Shown here piece by piece: positions 27,158 to 35,863 of a stretch of DNA of 64,000 bases (positions within the stretch are counted from its first letter, which is position 1; each line of letters begins with the position of its first letter). Below the pieces are notes generated by a model, which had not been told where the DNA came from, made no database searches, and was given only the letters and a program-made list of their open reading frames with translations. Source of the DNA: Microvirga sp. VF16 (lineage in GTDB: Bacteria; Pseudomonadota; Alphaproteobacteria; Rhizobiales; Beijerinckiaceae); contig NZ_CP069358.1 in assembly GCF_016864375.1 (NCBI RefSeq), positions 486,689-550,688 of the forward strand, read 5' to 3'. The position numbers and the translations under genes are program-made.

Positions 27158-28071
27158 GTCCTCTCGCCGAAGAGACCGGTGGGGCGGACAAGCAAGATGG
27201 CGATGAGCACCACGAAGGCGGTGGCCGCTCGGTATTCAGCCCCGACGAGCGGCACCGACAGGCTTTCCGCGAGGCCGACGATGAGGCCGCCCGCGACCGC
27301 CCCGTAGACGCTGCCGATTCCCCCGAGAATCGCCGCAGCGAAGAGCGGAAGCAAAAGGTCGAGGCCGAGTTGCGGCCGCAGCTGGACGGTGAGGCCCGAG
27401 AACACCCCGGCCACGGCCGCGAGAACGGCACCGATGATCCAGGTGGCGCGGATCACGCGGTCAACGTCGATCCCGGTTACCCGGGCAAGTTGCGGATTGA
27501 TCGAGACTGCCCGCATTGCCTTGCCGAGGGTCGTGCGCGTGAGGAAGAGATGGAGCCCGATGACCGAAACGGCCGTCAGTCCAAGGACAAAGAGCTGATC
27601 CGGGGTGATCCGCAACCCGCCCAAGACGTCCCTCGGAACCAGCCGGATGGCGACCTGGATCTCACGGCTGTAGTATTCCGGGACCGCCCCATAGATGAAC
27701 TGGAGCAGGTTGCGCAGCACGAGAGCGGCCCCGAAGCTCGCCATGATCAGCGTGATCGCGCTCCCATGCCGCCGCAGCGGACGGAACAGGAGCCGATCAA
27801 CCAGCAGCGCCAGCGCCGCAGTCGCGATCGCGGCGACGACCAGCGCGGTGAGGAGCGCCCAGCCGAACGAGAACGGGCCGAGGGGCTCCATGGGCCCCCA
27901 GACAGCCGCCATACCAAGGAGCGTCGTCCAAGCGAAATAGGCGCCCCAGGTCAGAAGCTCGCCATGGGCGAAGTTCGCAAAGCGCAGGATGGAATAGACC
28001 AGCGTCACGCCGATCGCTCCGAGCGCAACGACCGAGCCGATGACGAAGCCGTCAGCCATGAGCTGCAACAC
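27154..28071 (-). CDS. livH: Branched-chain amino acid-type ABC transporter permease LivH
   Basis: 305 residues, about 8 membrane helices; family motifs YSILRFANFAHGELLTWGAY and TTLGKAMRAVSINPQLARVTG (coupling helix), GGIGSVYGAVAGGLIVG. The start is GTG 28071 overlapping the livF TAG (TAGTG); ATG 28059 is an alternative. Works as a heterodimer with LivM. Confidence 0.93.
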   Translation of the reverse strand: MLQLMADGFVIGSVVALGAIGVTLVYSILRFANFAHGELLTWGAYFAWTTLLGMAAVWGPMEPLGPFSFGWALLTALVVAAIATAALALLVDRLLFRPLRRHGSAITLIMASFGAALVLRNLLQFIYGAVPEYYSREIQVAIRLVPRDVLGGLRITPDQLFVLGLTAVSVIGLHLFLTRTTLGKAMRAVSINPQLARVTGIDVDRVIRATWIIGAVLAAVAGVFSGLTVQLRPQLGLDLLLPLFAAAILGGIGSVYGAVAGGLIVGLAESLSVPLVGAEYRAATAFVVLIAILLVRPTGLFGERT

Positions 28072-28793
28072 TAGATGCCTCCTCGATGCTGTCCGAGATA
28101 GAGTGCGGCGACCTGCGGATCGTCCGAGAGGTCGCGCGCGGCGCCGACGATCCGAGTGCTTCCCTCGACCAGGACTGCGGCGCGATCGGCGATGGCGAGC
28201 GCTGCCTTCACGTTCTGCTCCACCAGCACGACCGTGACGCCGGTGGCGCGAACTTCCCTGAGCTTCTCGAAGACGATACCCACGAGCTTCGGCGAAAGCC
28301 CCGCTGAGGGTTCGTCCAGCATCAGGACCTTAGGCGCGCCGACCAGCGCCCGGGCGACCGCGAGCATCTGGCGCTGCCCCCCCGAGAGACGACCCGCCAA
28401 GAGTCGCCGCTGGCGTGCGAGGTCCGGGAACAAGGCATAGAGATCGTGGAGCCGCTGCTTCTTGGGCACCTTCAGGATCGAGGCGGCGAGATCGAGATTG
28501 TCCTCGATCGAGAGGTTCACGAACACATTCTCGGTCTGTGGCACGAATCCAAGACCTTCATGGGCTAATCGATGAGCCGTGCGCCCCGTGATCTCGCGAT
28601 CGTGCAGGAAGATCCTTCCAGCGGAGATCGGCACCAGCCCGGCGATGGCCTTGATCAGGGTCGACTTGCCAGCGCCGTTCGGTCCGAGGATGGCAACGAT
28701 CTCGTTCGGCTCGACCGACAGTGACGCGCCGCGCACGATCGGGAGCCCTGGCTCATAGCCGGCCTCCAGGGTCTCGACCCGGAGAGCCGTCAC
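28071..28793 (-). CDS. livF: ABC transporter ATP-binding protein LivF
   Basis: 240 residues with Walker A GPNGAGKSTLIKA, signature LSGGQRQMLAVARAL, Walker B VLMLDEPSAGLSP and the switch His region VVLVEQN. ATG overlaps the livG stop by 4 bases. It energises uptake with LivG. The order livG-livF-livH-livM is compact and coupled throughout. Confidence 0.94.
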   Translation of the reverse strand: MTALRVETLEAGYEPGLPIVRGASLSVEPNEIVAILGPNGAGKSTLIKAIAGLVPISAGRIFLHDREITGRTAHRLAHEGLGFVPQTENVFVNLSIEDNLDLAASILKVPKKQRLHDLYALFPDLARQRRLLAGRLSGGQRQMLAVARALVGAPKVLMLDEPSAGLSPKLVGIVFEKLREVRATGVTVVLVEQNVKAALAIADRAAVLVEGSTRIVGAARDLSDDPQVAALYLGQHRGGI

Positions 28794-29548
28794 GCCGGGG
28801 CTCCGCCGAGATAGGCCTCGACCACTCTCGGATCGTCACGCACCTCCTGCGCTGTCCCGGACATCAGAAGGCGCCCCTGCGCCATCACCATGATGGGACG
28901 GCACAAACTCATCACCAGATCCATGTTGTGCTCGATGATCAGGAACGTGATGCCCTGCCGGTTGAGGGCCACGATCCGGTCAACGATCGCATCGAGCAGC
29001 ACGGGATTGACCCCGGCTCCGGGCTCGTCGAGCAGGATCAGGCGCGGCTTGGCCACGAGAACCCGGGCGAGCTCCAGGAGCTTGCGCTGTCCCCCGGACA
29101 AGACGCGCGCCGGCTGCTGAGCGAGATGCGACAGGCCCACGAAGTCGATCCAGTGTCGGGCTGCGGCCGCCAACGCCCGTTCCTCGGTGGCTACGTGGCC
29201 CGGCGTGAGCCAGTTAGCCCAGAACCTCTCACCGCGCTGGTGCAGGGGTGCCACCATGACGTTCTCCAGCACCGTCATCTCGGGAAAGGGTCTTGGGATC
29301 TGGAACGTCCGGGCGAGGCCCTGGGCGAAGATCTGATCCGGCGCAAGCCCGTCGATCCGCTCCCCGTCGAGGCTGAGCAACCCGGACGTCGGGGGAAACA
29401 AGCCCGCCAGGCAGTTGAAGAGGGTCGTCTTGCCGGCCCCGTTCGGCCCGATGAGGCCCGTGATCGTCCCCTTCTCGATCGTGAAGGACACCGCGTCGAC
29501 GGCGCGGTTGCCGCCGAAGGTCTTGGTGATCGATTGGGCTGTCAGCAT
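28790..29548 (-). CDS. livG: ABC transporter ATP-binding protein LivG
   Basis: 252 residues from ATG 29548 (MLTAQSITKTFGGNRAVDAV), which fits family length; the frame is open 27 codons further upstream but those codons look non-coding. Walker A GPNGAGKTTLFN, signature LSGGQRKLLELARVL, Walker B LILLDEPGAGVNP, switch ITFLIIEHNM. First gene of the minus-strand operon, divergent from the TIGR04076 gene, with about 95 bases between them for both promoters. Confidence 0.93.
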   Translation of the reverse strand: MLTAQSITKTFGGNRAVDAVSFTIEKGTITGLIGPNGAGKTTLFNCLAGLFPPTSGLLSLDGERIDGLAPDQIFAQGLARTFQIPRPFPEMTVLENVMVAPLHQRGERFWANWLTPGHVATEERALAAAARHWIDFVGLSHLAQQPARVLSGGQRKLLELARVLVAKPRLILLDEPGAGVNPVLLDAIVDRIVALNRQGITFLIIEHNMDLVMSLCRPIMVMAQGRLLMSGTAQEVRDDPRVVEAYLGGAPA

Positions 29549-29642
29549 GAGCGGAATGAAGTCACCGGCCGGGCCGTGTTGCGAGGGCGGCAATTTTGCG
29601 TCATGACAATGCGCACGTGCAACAGGCAATGGACGTTGTCCC

Positions 29643-29990
29643 GTGTCGGATGATTTCTTCGATCTCTACGACCTGCGGGTCGAGGTTGTCGCTCCGGAGG
29701 GTGCCACATTGTATTGTGGGGCCAAGCCCGGCGACTATTTCGAGCTCAAGGGGGAGATGCTTCACCTCCCCCCAGGCCAGGGCTTCTCGATCTATTCGCT
29801 CGCTGCGCTGCTGCCGCTCCTCCCCGCGAAACAACGCGTCACTCATCCGAACGACTGGATGTCCACCGATGCCGAGGTCGCCTGCCCGGACCCCAATTGT
29901 CCGAGCCGGCTCCGGATCAGCCGGATGGCGAAGCGCGTATTCCGCCACTCGGAGGTTACGGCCGTACCCTTGCCCGATGCGAAGGCCTGA
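29643..29990 (+). CDS. TIGR04076 family protein
   Basis: 115 residues with the family features: DLYDLRVEVV start, GDYFELKG, PPGQGFSIYSLAALLPLLPA, HPNDWMSTDAEVACPDPNC. The CPDPNC motif suggests metal binding. Function unknown; such proteins often sit beside aldo/keto reductases. Start is GTG 29643. The stop is one base before the next ATG, so both genes are coupled. Confidence 0.75.
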   Translation: MSDDFFDLYDLRVEVVAPEGATLYCGAKPGDYFELKGEMLHLPPGQGFSIYSLAALLPLLPAKQRVTHPNDWMSTDAEVACPDPNCPSRLRISRMAKRVFRHSEVTAVPLPDAKA

Positions 29991-29991
29991 C

Positions 29992-31041
29992 ATGACCGTC
30001 GAAACGATTGATCTCGCTCCGGGCTACCGAATCTCTCGCATGCTGCGTGGGGGCTGGCAGCTTGCCGGCGGGCATGGTGCCATCGAGGCCGAGCGGGCGA
30101 TCGCCGATATGTCTGCCTTTGTAGATGGGGGCATCACGACCTTCGACTGCGCCGACATCTACACCGGCGTCGAAGAGATGATCGGGCATTTCCGCGATCG
30201 CATGCTCGCCGAACGCGGCTCCGCAGCGCTGAAGAACTTCAAGGTGCACACGAAGTTCGTGCCGGACTGGGATGCCCTCTCCCGCGTCGACCGTGCGTAC
30301 GTGCGCGAGATCATCGACCGCTCGCTCCGACGGCTCAGGATGGAGCGTCTCGATCTGGTGCAGTTCCACTGGTGGAATTACGCCGTCCCGGGCGCTGTCG
30401 AGACCGCACTCATCCTCAAGGAACTCCAGGACGAGGGAAAGATCCACCAGATCGGCGGTACCAACTTCGATACCCCCCACACGCGAGCCCTGCTCGACGC
30501 AGGGGTGCCGCTCGTGTCCATGCAGGTCCAATACTCGCTTCTCGACCAGAGGCCCGAGAACGGCCTTGTTGCGCTGTGTCAGGAGCGCGGCATGAAGCTT
30601 CTGTGTTATGGTACGGTGGCGGGTGGTTTTCTGTCGGAGCGGTGGCTCGGCGTCCCGGAGCCCCAGGAGCCCTTCGCCAATCGTTCGCTTGTTAAGTACA
30701 AGCTCATCGTCGACGATTTTGGCGGCTGGTCCTTGTTCCAGAAGCTGCTCGCCACCCTGCGGGAGATCGGGCGCAAGCACGGGGTCAGCCTAACGGCGGT
30801 GGTCACCCGGTGGGTCTTGGACCGGCCCGCGGTGGCAGGCGCTATCATCGGCGCCCGCTACGCCGAGCACCTGCCCGATAATCTCGATGTGTTTCGGCTC
30901 ACCCTCGATGAGGAGGACCGGACCGCCATCAACAGGGTCCTCGCACTCAAGACCGGCCCTGAGGGGGATACCTACACACTCGAGCGTGACCGGGAGGGCC
31001 GGCACGGTCGCATCATGCATTATAATCTCAACGAGGCCTGA
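29992..31041 (+). CDS. Aldo/keto reductase
   Basis: 349 residues, a TIM-barrel NAD(P)H-dependent oxidoreductase. The catalytic tetrad is visible: Asp and Tyr in TTFDCADIYTG, Lys in VHTKFVPDW, His in VQFHWWNY. Cofactor-binding residues are suggested by AIIGARYAEHLPDNL near the C-terminus. Start ATG 29992 directly after the TIGR04076 stop. It is a paralogue of the N-terminal two thirds of the gene at 32939; the two share GTxxGGFLxxRW and the TNFDT segment. Substrate unknown. Confidence 0.9.
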   Translation: MTVETIDLAPGYRISRMLRGGWQLAGGHGAIEAERAIADMSAFVDGGITTFDCADIYTGVEEMIGHFRDRMLAERGSAALKNFKVHTKFVPDWDALSRVDRAYVREIIDRSLRRLRMERLDLVQFHWWNYAVPGAVETALILKELQDEGKIHQIGGTNFDTPHTRALLDAGVPLVSMQVQYSLLDQRPENGLVALCQERGMKLLCYGTVAGGFLSERWLGVPEPQEPFANRSLVKYKLIVDDFGGWSLFQKLLATLREIGRKHGVSLTAVVTRWVLDRPAVAGAIIGARYAEHLPDNLDVFRLTLDEEDRTAINRVLALKTGPEGDTYTLERDREGRHGRIMHYNLNEA

Positions 31042-31046
31042 CCCTC

Positions 31047-31475
31047 ATGGGGCTCGACCATGCACTCGGCCGGGCCGCACTGCACGAGGTGGTCGACCTG
31101 CATGCCTTCTTCGAGACCTGGCTCTGCGGAACGGTCGAGAACACGCATGCCGTATTCTCTCGTCTGGAGAACGCTCTGGGTGAAGAGTTCACCATGGTGT
31201 CTCCGAGTGGAGCCAGGCTCCAGCGGCCGGACGTGATTGGGTGGTTACGAGGAGCCCACGGCACCAAAGGAAAGCAGGACCCGTTCCACATTGCCGTTGT
31301 CGAGCCCGAGCTCCTGCTCCTGCGGCCGCCGCTCATCATTCTCCGCTATATCGAGGAGCAAGCAGCGGGCAGCGTCGTCACCCGCCGCCGATCGACCGCC
31401 GTATTCGAGGCCTTGGCAGAGAAGGGTATGCGATGGCTCGCCTTGCACGAGACCTGGATCAGCCCGGACTCTTGA
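31047..31475 (+). CDS. NTF2-like (DUF4440-type) protein
   Basis: 142 residues with an alpha+beta cone-fold pattern: HEVVDLHAFFETWLCGTVEN, FTMVSPSGARLQRPDVIGWL, then beta strands ending in GMRWLALHETWIS. Such proteins are often small enzymes or binding proteins that act on ring compounds. ATG is 5 bases after the aldo/keto reductase stop. Specific function unknown. Confidence 0.7.
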   Translation: MGLDHALGRAALHEVVDLHAFFETWLCGTVENTHAVFSRLENALGEEFTMVSPSGARLQRPDVIGWLRGAHGTKGKQDPFHIAVVEPELLLLRPPLIILRYIEEQAAGSVVTRRRSTAVFEALAEKGMRWLALHETWISPDS

Positions 31476-31597
31476 GGACTATCCCAGGCCGCCCCGCTTG
31501 CCAAACGGCCGCCAAGGCGGAACACTGCCTGCCAGCCGGGAGGGGCAAGTGACACCAGAGCTACCTTCGGCGGACCAGATCAGGGAGAGTGTTCACC

Positions 31598-32869
31598 GTG
31601 CGCCTTGCATCCATTGTTTCAGCTGCCACCCTGGCGATGGCTCTCGAACCACTGCCGGCATCCGCACAGCAGCCCTGTACACATACGGTCGGCGTTGTCG
31701 TGGAGCTGACCGGTCCGGCCGGACGCTTCGGCCAAGCTGCGGCCAAATCCATCGAGCTGGCCTTCAAGGAGATCAATGAGGCGGGCGGCGCGGCTGGATG
31801 CCAGCTCGCTGCGGACCTTCGGGACTCGCAGAGCCAAGGCTCCGTCGCGGTCGACCAAGCCCGGCAACTCGTCGATCTCAAGCGCGTGCCGGCTATCATC
31901 GGCGGCATCATCTCCTCGGTATCGCTCCCCGTTCTGACGTCGGTGACAGCGCCGGCTAATGTGGTTCAAATCTCGCCCGCCTCCTCGTCGCCAACGCTCA
32001 CGCGGATTGCACAAGAGGGGAAGACCAACGGCATTTTCTTCCGCACCATCACGTCGGACGCGCTCCAAGGCACGGCGGCTGCGAAGTACGCAATGGATCA
32101 GGGCCTGAAGAAGATTGCGATCATTCACGTCAACAATGACTTCGGCGTGAACATGGTCGCGGAGTTCAAGCGTGCCTACGAGGCGCTCGGGGGCCAGATC
32201 ACATCCACGACGCCCTACAACCAGGGCCAGGCGTCCTATGCGCCGGAGGTCACTCGCGCTCTCGACGGAGATCCACCCGCCCTTTACCTCGTCTCCTATC
32301 CAGGCGACGGCACATCGATCGCACGCACCTGGATCTCACAGGGTGGCGCCCCGAAGTTTCTCCTGAATGATGGCATGAACAGTGCCGACTTCATCCGCGA
32401 CGTTGGGCCTCGTTATCTAAATGACGCCTTTGGAACCTCGTCGGGTACTACCAAGACCCCTTCGACTGAGCACTTCACGAAGGCCTATCCGGCGATGTCC
32501 GGCGGCTTTGATGCCAATGCACCCGCCGCTGACCGAGCTTATGATGCGGCGGCAATCCTCGGCCTTGCGGTGGCTCAGGCCGGCAAGTTTGAAGCGGCAG
32601 CCATCCGAGACGCCATTCTCAAGGTCACCGGGAGCGATGGCGAAGTGATCCATGCCGGTCCCGAGGGCTTCAGGAAGGCGCTCCAGCTCATCAAAGAAGG
32701 CAAGCCGGTGCACTACGAGGGCGTCATTGGGCCTGTGACCTTCGACCAGTACGGCGATATCACGGGCCCCTTCCGGTTGTGGCGGATCCAAAATGGCGAG
32801 GTCACGACCATTGGCCAGATGGGCGTCGATGAGGTCAACACCATCAAGGCGAAGATCCCATCGCGCTAG
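31598..32869 (+). CDS. Liv-type ABC transporter substrate-binding protein
   Basis: About 423 residues. GTG 31598 is preferred (AGGGAGAG lies 8 bases upstream; a GTG at 31589 is too close). A Sec signal peptide is clear: MRLASIVSAATLAMALEPLP then ASAQQ. The mature part has the type I periplasmic fold: VGVVVELTGPAGRFGQAAAK, PAIIGGIISSVSLPVL, VVQISPASSSPTLT, KIAIIHVNNDFGVNMV. The divergent placement relative to livGFHM and shared island make it the cognate binding protein. Ligand not predictable. Confidence 0.9.
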   Translation: MRLASIVSAATLAMALEPLPASAQQPCTHTVGVVVELTGPAGRFGQAAAKSIELAFKEINEAGGAAGCQLAADLRDSQSQGSVAVDQARQLVDLKRVPAIIGGIISSVSLPVLTSVTAPANVVQISPASSSPTLTRIAQEGKTNGIFFRTITSDALQGTAAAKYAMDQGLKKIAIIHVNNDFGVNMVAEFKRAYEALGGQITSTTPYNQGQASYAPEVTRALDGDPPALYLVSYPGDGTSIARTWISQGGAPKFLLNDGMNSADFIRDVGPRYLNDAFGTSSGTTKTPSTEHFTKAYPAMSGGFDANAPAADRAYDAAAILGLAVAQAGKFEAAAIRDAILKVTGSDGEVIHAGPEGFRKALQLIKEGKPVHYEGVIGPVTFDQYGDITGPFRLWRIQNGEVTTIGQMGVDEVNTIKAKIPSR

Positions 32870-32938
32870 ATCCTGCTGGTCGTCGCCTCAGGCTCTGCGT
32901 TCGGCGCGGAGCCTTTGCCTTTTTTGCCGGAGATTGCC

Positions 32939-34405
32939 ATGTCCATTCGTCCCGACCGGACACTGCTCGCACCTGGGCTCGAGATCAGCCGCATAGTCAC
33001 AGGCCTTTGGCAAGTGGCCGACATGGAGCGGGATGGCCGCCTCTTGAATCGCGATTCTGCAGCAGCCGCCATGGCCGACTACGCCCGCGCCGGCTTTGAC
33101 ACCTTCGATATGGCAGACCACTATGGCAGTGCGGAGCTGATTACCGGCCGCTTTCTGAACATGCAGGTTGGAGCCGAGGGGCAGCGTCCGGCGGCCTTCA
33201 CGAAGTGGTGTCCCTCGCCGGGACCGATGTTCGCAGACGTCGTCCGGGCTGGCATCGCCGAGCGTCTAGAGCGCCTTGGTGTCGAAACCATAGATCTGCT
33301 GCAGTTCCACTGGTGGATGTTCGAGCACCCCGGCTATATCGATGCCATGAGGGAGCTCGCCGCGCTGCAGCAGGAAGGACATATCCTCCATCTCGGCGTA
33401 ACGAACTTCGATACCGACCACCTGCGCCTCTTGGTGAAGCACGGCTTTCCGATCGTGTCGAACCAGGTTTCGTTCTCCCTGCTCGATCGCCGCGCCGGGG
33501 AGGACATGAGCGCGTTTTGTCTCGCCACGGGCGTGCGCCTGCTGGCCTATGGTACACTCGGAGGCGGCTTCCTCACGGACCGGTGGATGGGTGCGCCGGA
33601 GCCGACCTCCATCAAGGATTGGAGCAAGTCGAAATACAAGCGCTTCGTTGACACGATTGGAGGATGGTCTGCTCTCCAGTCGATCCTAGCCGCCTTGCAC
33701 AAAGTTGCTCGTAAGCATGGAGTGTCTGTCGCAAATGTAGCCACACGTTGGGTGCTCGACCAGCCGGCCGTTGCGGCTGTCATTGTCGGGGCCCGGCTCG
33801 GGGAGCGTGAGCACCGGGCGGACAATGCGGCCCTGTTTTCGTTCTCATTGGACGAAGATGACAAGCAACGCATCGACGAGGCGTTGGCTTCCACCCAGCG
33901 TATTCCAGGGGATTGCGGTGACGAGTACCGTCGCCCACCATTTCTCACAGCGTCGGGCGATCTCAGCCATCACCTTGAGAGCTTTCCACCGGTGTTCGAC
34001 GCAGTCCCAATCGATGGGCGGCCCGACCGCCTACGCATTGACTCTGGCAGCGTCTGGGAGCCCATCTGTGGCTACAGCCGTGCGGTGCGGATCGGCAATC
34101 GCATCCTTGTCAGTGGAACTACGGCTACCCACGGCTCAGGCGAGATCATCTGCCCAGGCGATGCCCAAGGGCAGGCGGTCTACATTCTGGATAAGATCGC
34201 AGCGAGCATCGCCTCCTTGGGAGGAACGCTCGCAGACACTATCCGAACACGTATCTATCTAAACAATGCAGACGACTGGGAGCCCGTTTCTCGGGTGCAT
34301 GGCCGCTACTTTGGAGCAGTGCGACCTGCGAATACGCTGCTTGAGATTTCACGTTTGGTAGGAGACTACGCAGTTGAGATCGAGGCCGAAGCTGTCATCA
34401 GTTAG
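32939..34405 (+). CDS. Aldo/keto reductase fused to a Rid (YjgF/YER057c) domain
   Basis: 488 residues from ATG 32939 (GGAG 6 bases upstream). Residues 1 to about 330 are an aldo/keto reductase with tetrad Asp/Tyr in DTFDMADHYGS, Lys in FTKWCPS, His in LQFHWWM. Residues about 365-488 are a Rid domain (RIGNRILVSGTTATHG, ASIASLGGTLADTIRTRIYL, RPANTLLEISRLVGDYAVEI). The Arg that RidA uses to bind the imine carboxylate (E. coli Arg105 in PARS) is Asn here (PANT), so classical enamine deaminase activity is doubtful. Possibly couples reduction to handling of a reactive intermediate. Confidence 0.85.
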   Translation: MSIRPDRTLLAPGLEISRIVTGLWQVADMERDGRLLNRDSAAAAMADYARAGFDTFDMADHYGSAELITGRFLNMQVGAEGQRPAAFTKWCPSPGPMFADVVRAGIAERLERLGVETIDLLQFHWWMFEHPGYIDAMRELAALQQEGHILHLGVTNFDTDHLRLLVKHGFPIVSNQVSFSLLDRRAGEDMSAFCLATGVRLLAYGTLGGGFLTDRWMGAPEPTSIKDWSKSKYKRFVDTIGGWSALQSILAALHKVARKHGVSVANVATRWVLDQPAVAAVIVGARLGEREHRADNAALFSFSLDEDDKQRIDEALASTQRIPGDCGDEYRRPPFLTASGDLSHHLESFPPVFDAVPIDGRPDRLRIDSGSVWEPICGYSRAVRIGNRILVSGTTATHGSGEIICPGDAQGQAVYILDKIAASIASLGGTLADTIRTRIYLNNADDWEPVSRVHGRYFGAVRPANTLLEISRLVGDYAVEIEAEAVIS

Positions 34406-34819
34406 TTATCTTGAGTGGAATGGTTCAAGTCGCGAATGCATGCGTACCTATAGGCATAAAGTTATGGCCAACGAGCGCTGGCATTGATTTCAGGAGAGTT
34501 CACCAGCGAAGATGTTTCCCACGGCGAGCACGAGGGCCATGCCATAAAGGAAAATGGTCGGCGAGAAACTCTCGTCCATTCGTGGTCATCGTCTTAGCAC
34601 CCGCCTGACTCTGTCAGCCGCAGAGCACTGTCGAAGCTCTGCTCACATTGTAGCAAAGATCGAAGTACGGCTTTCCCCCTCCCCCTTTCCCCCGCTCCTA
34701 AGCTTTCTACCAAAGTCTGTCTTTCTCAATCATGCCGGTTGCAAAGGATAGGAAGCGATGAACAGGCCTCAAGAGCTCACATATCGATCATTCAGAGGCC
34801 TCTACGACGAACGCTGACC
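34406..34819. other. Intergenic region, no gene recognised
   Basis: About 410 bases after the metabolic island. Contains a C-rich tract near 34675-34700. No gene, repeat or terminator was recognised. Confidence 0.35.
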
Positions 34820-35023
34820 ATGAGACTGCTGCAAAAAGCTCAGATCTACTTCCGCAAGGCAGAATTGCCACCAGTCATCCAGCGGCAAGCAACTGCCCAT
34901 GATGAACAAGCTGGCCGCTCACGTTCAAAGCGAGCCCAAATCAGGGACGTGCTGCGCCAATACGAGAGAGGCAGTCTCAAGGAGGCTGAAGCCGTCGAAG
35001 AGCTGCTCAAGATCCTACACTGA
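34820..35023 (+). CDS. Small hypothetical protein (67 aa)
   Basis: Starts MRLLQKAQIYFRKAEL and ends with YERGSLKEAEAVEELLKILH, a charged amphipathic helix. Composition is natural, but no ribosome binding site or family was recognised. Confidence 0.35.
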   Translation: MRLLQKAQIYFRKAELPPVIQRQATAHDEQAGRSRSKRAQIRDVLRQYERGSLKEAEAVEELLKILH

Positions 35024-35054
35024 GACGGATCCAGACTTCCCAGTCCTTGTGTCC

Positions 35055-35306
35055 CTACCCACTTCGCAGGAGATAGCCACGGCGCCACTTTCGCTAGAGG
35101 CAGGTCTCAAGGGCTTCCACGGCGCATGACCGGTTGTCGTAGAGCTCAACCCTGCGCTGGCCTAGTCGGCCAAGGCGGCCCCACTCACCAATCAGGGCGG
35201 CATCCCCTAACAGGCTGGGCTCGATCGACAGGACATAGTAGCGCGCCATGTTGCAGCTTGGATCGCACCTGTGAAGGACCAGATATTGGATCGTGTCTTG
35301 GGACAT
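35055..35306 (-). pseudogene. Short WGR-domain protein, broken by in-frame TAG
   Basis: The translation MARYYVLSIEPSLLGDAALI then EWGRLGRLGQRRVELY is a WGR domain, as in short alphaproteobacterial WGR proteins. TAG at 35094-35096 cuts it after ALETCL; the same frame continues RKWRRGYLLRSG to a second stop at 35055, which restores the family's normal C-terminal RKxRRGY. Either a decayed gene or one needing amber readthrough. A second WGR remnant lies at 63284-63535. Confidence 0.7.
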
Positions 35307-35480
35307 GCCTCCTTGTTGCGCAAGCTATGTGCCGAGGTCCAATCAAAGTCGTGAATCAGTTCAGCCGCAATGATTCACACCAGTGATGTACCCCGTCATC
35401 GAAATGTCTGCACAGCAACTCACAGGCCTTGATCGCTCGTCTAGGGCCTTGCTTCTCCCCTACACTCATCCACGTCGTTC

Positions 35481-35729
35481 CTATCTTCCCTGAGGGAGAT
35501 CCCGCACAGCCTTTTCGAGCGCCATGACACGCTCCTCAAGAGCACCAATCGACGTCAGTGTATAGGCCAAGCTGCCGGCTGCCAGCCCCGCAGCAACAAT
35601 GGCGGTGATCAGGGTGCCAGACTCAATGGCTTTGGGCTCGACTTGGGTCCGATGCAGAGCCTTCTTCAGGTACCGCTCGAAGATCACGTAGAGGACAAGC
35701 CCACCCACGACGGTTGAAATCAACACCAT
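35481..35729 (-). CDS. Small membrane protein (82 aa)
   Basis: Two hydrophobic segments (MVLISTVVGGLVLYVIFERY and LITAIVAAGLAAGSLAYTL) and a short C-terminal coiled-coil helix (ALEERVMALEKAVRDL). Inner-membrane location inferred. No family recognised. Downstream of repC on the same strand. Confidence 0.5.
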   Translation of the reverse strand: MVLISTVVGGLVLYVIFERYLKKALHRTQVEPKAIESGTLITAIVAAGLAAGSLAYTLTSIGALEERVMALEKAVRDLPQGR

Positions 35730-35863
35730 ACCTTTGCCTCTTCGTTCTCCGCCCCACGCCTACAGTTCTCCTGTGATGTGCGAACTGAACACCCCGACCC
35801 TGCCCACTAGAAACTCAGCACACTGACAAGTCAGATCTCGGAGCGCGCATGATCCCTCTCCCC

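Noticed and set aside
27127..28074. 315-residue charged plus-strand ORF opposite livH
   Set aside because: Composition is a complement artefact; the livH frame has clear membrane helices and family motifs.
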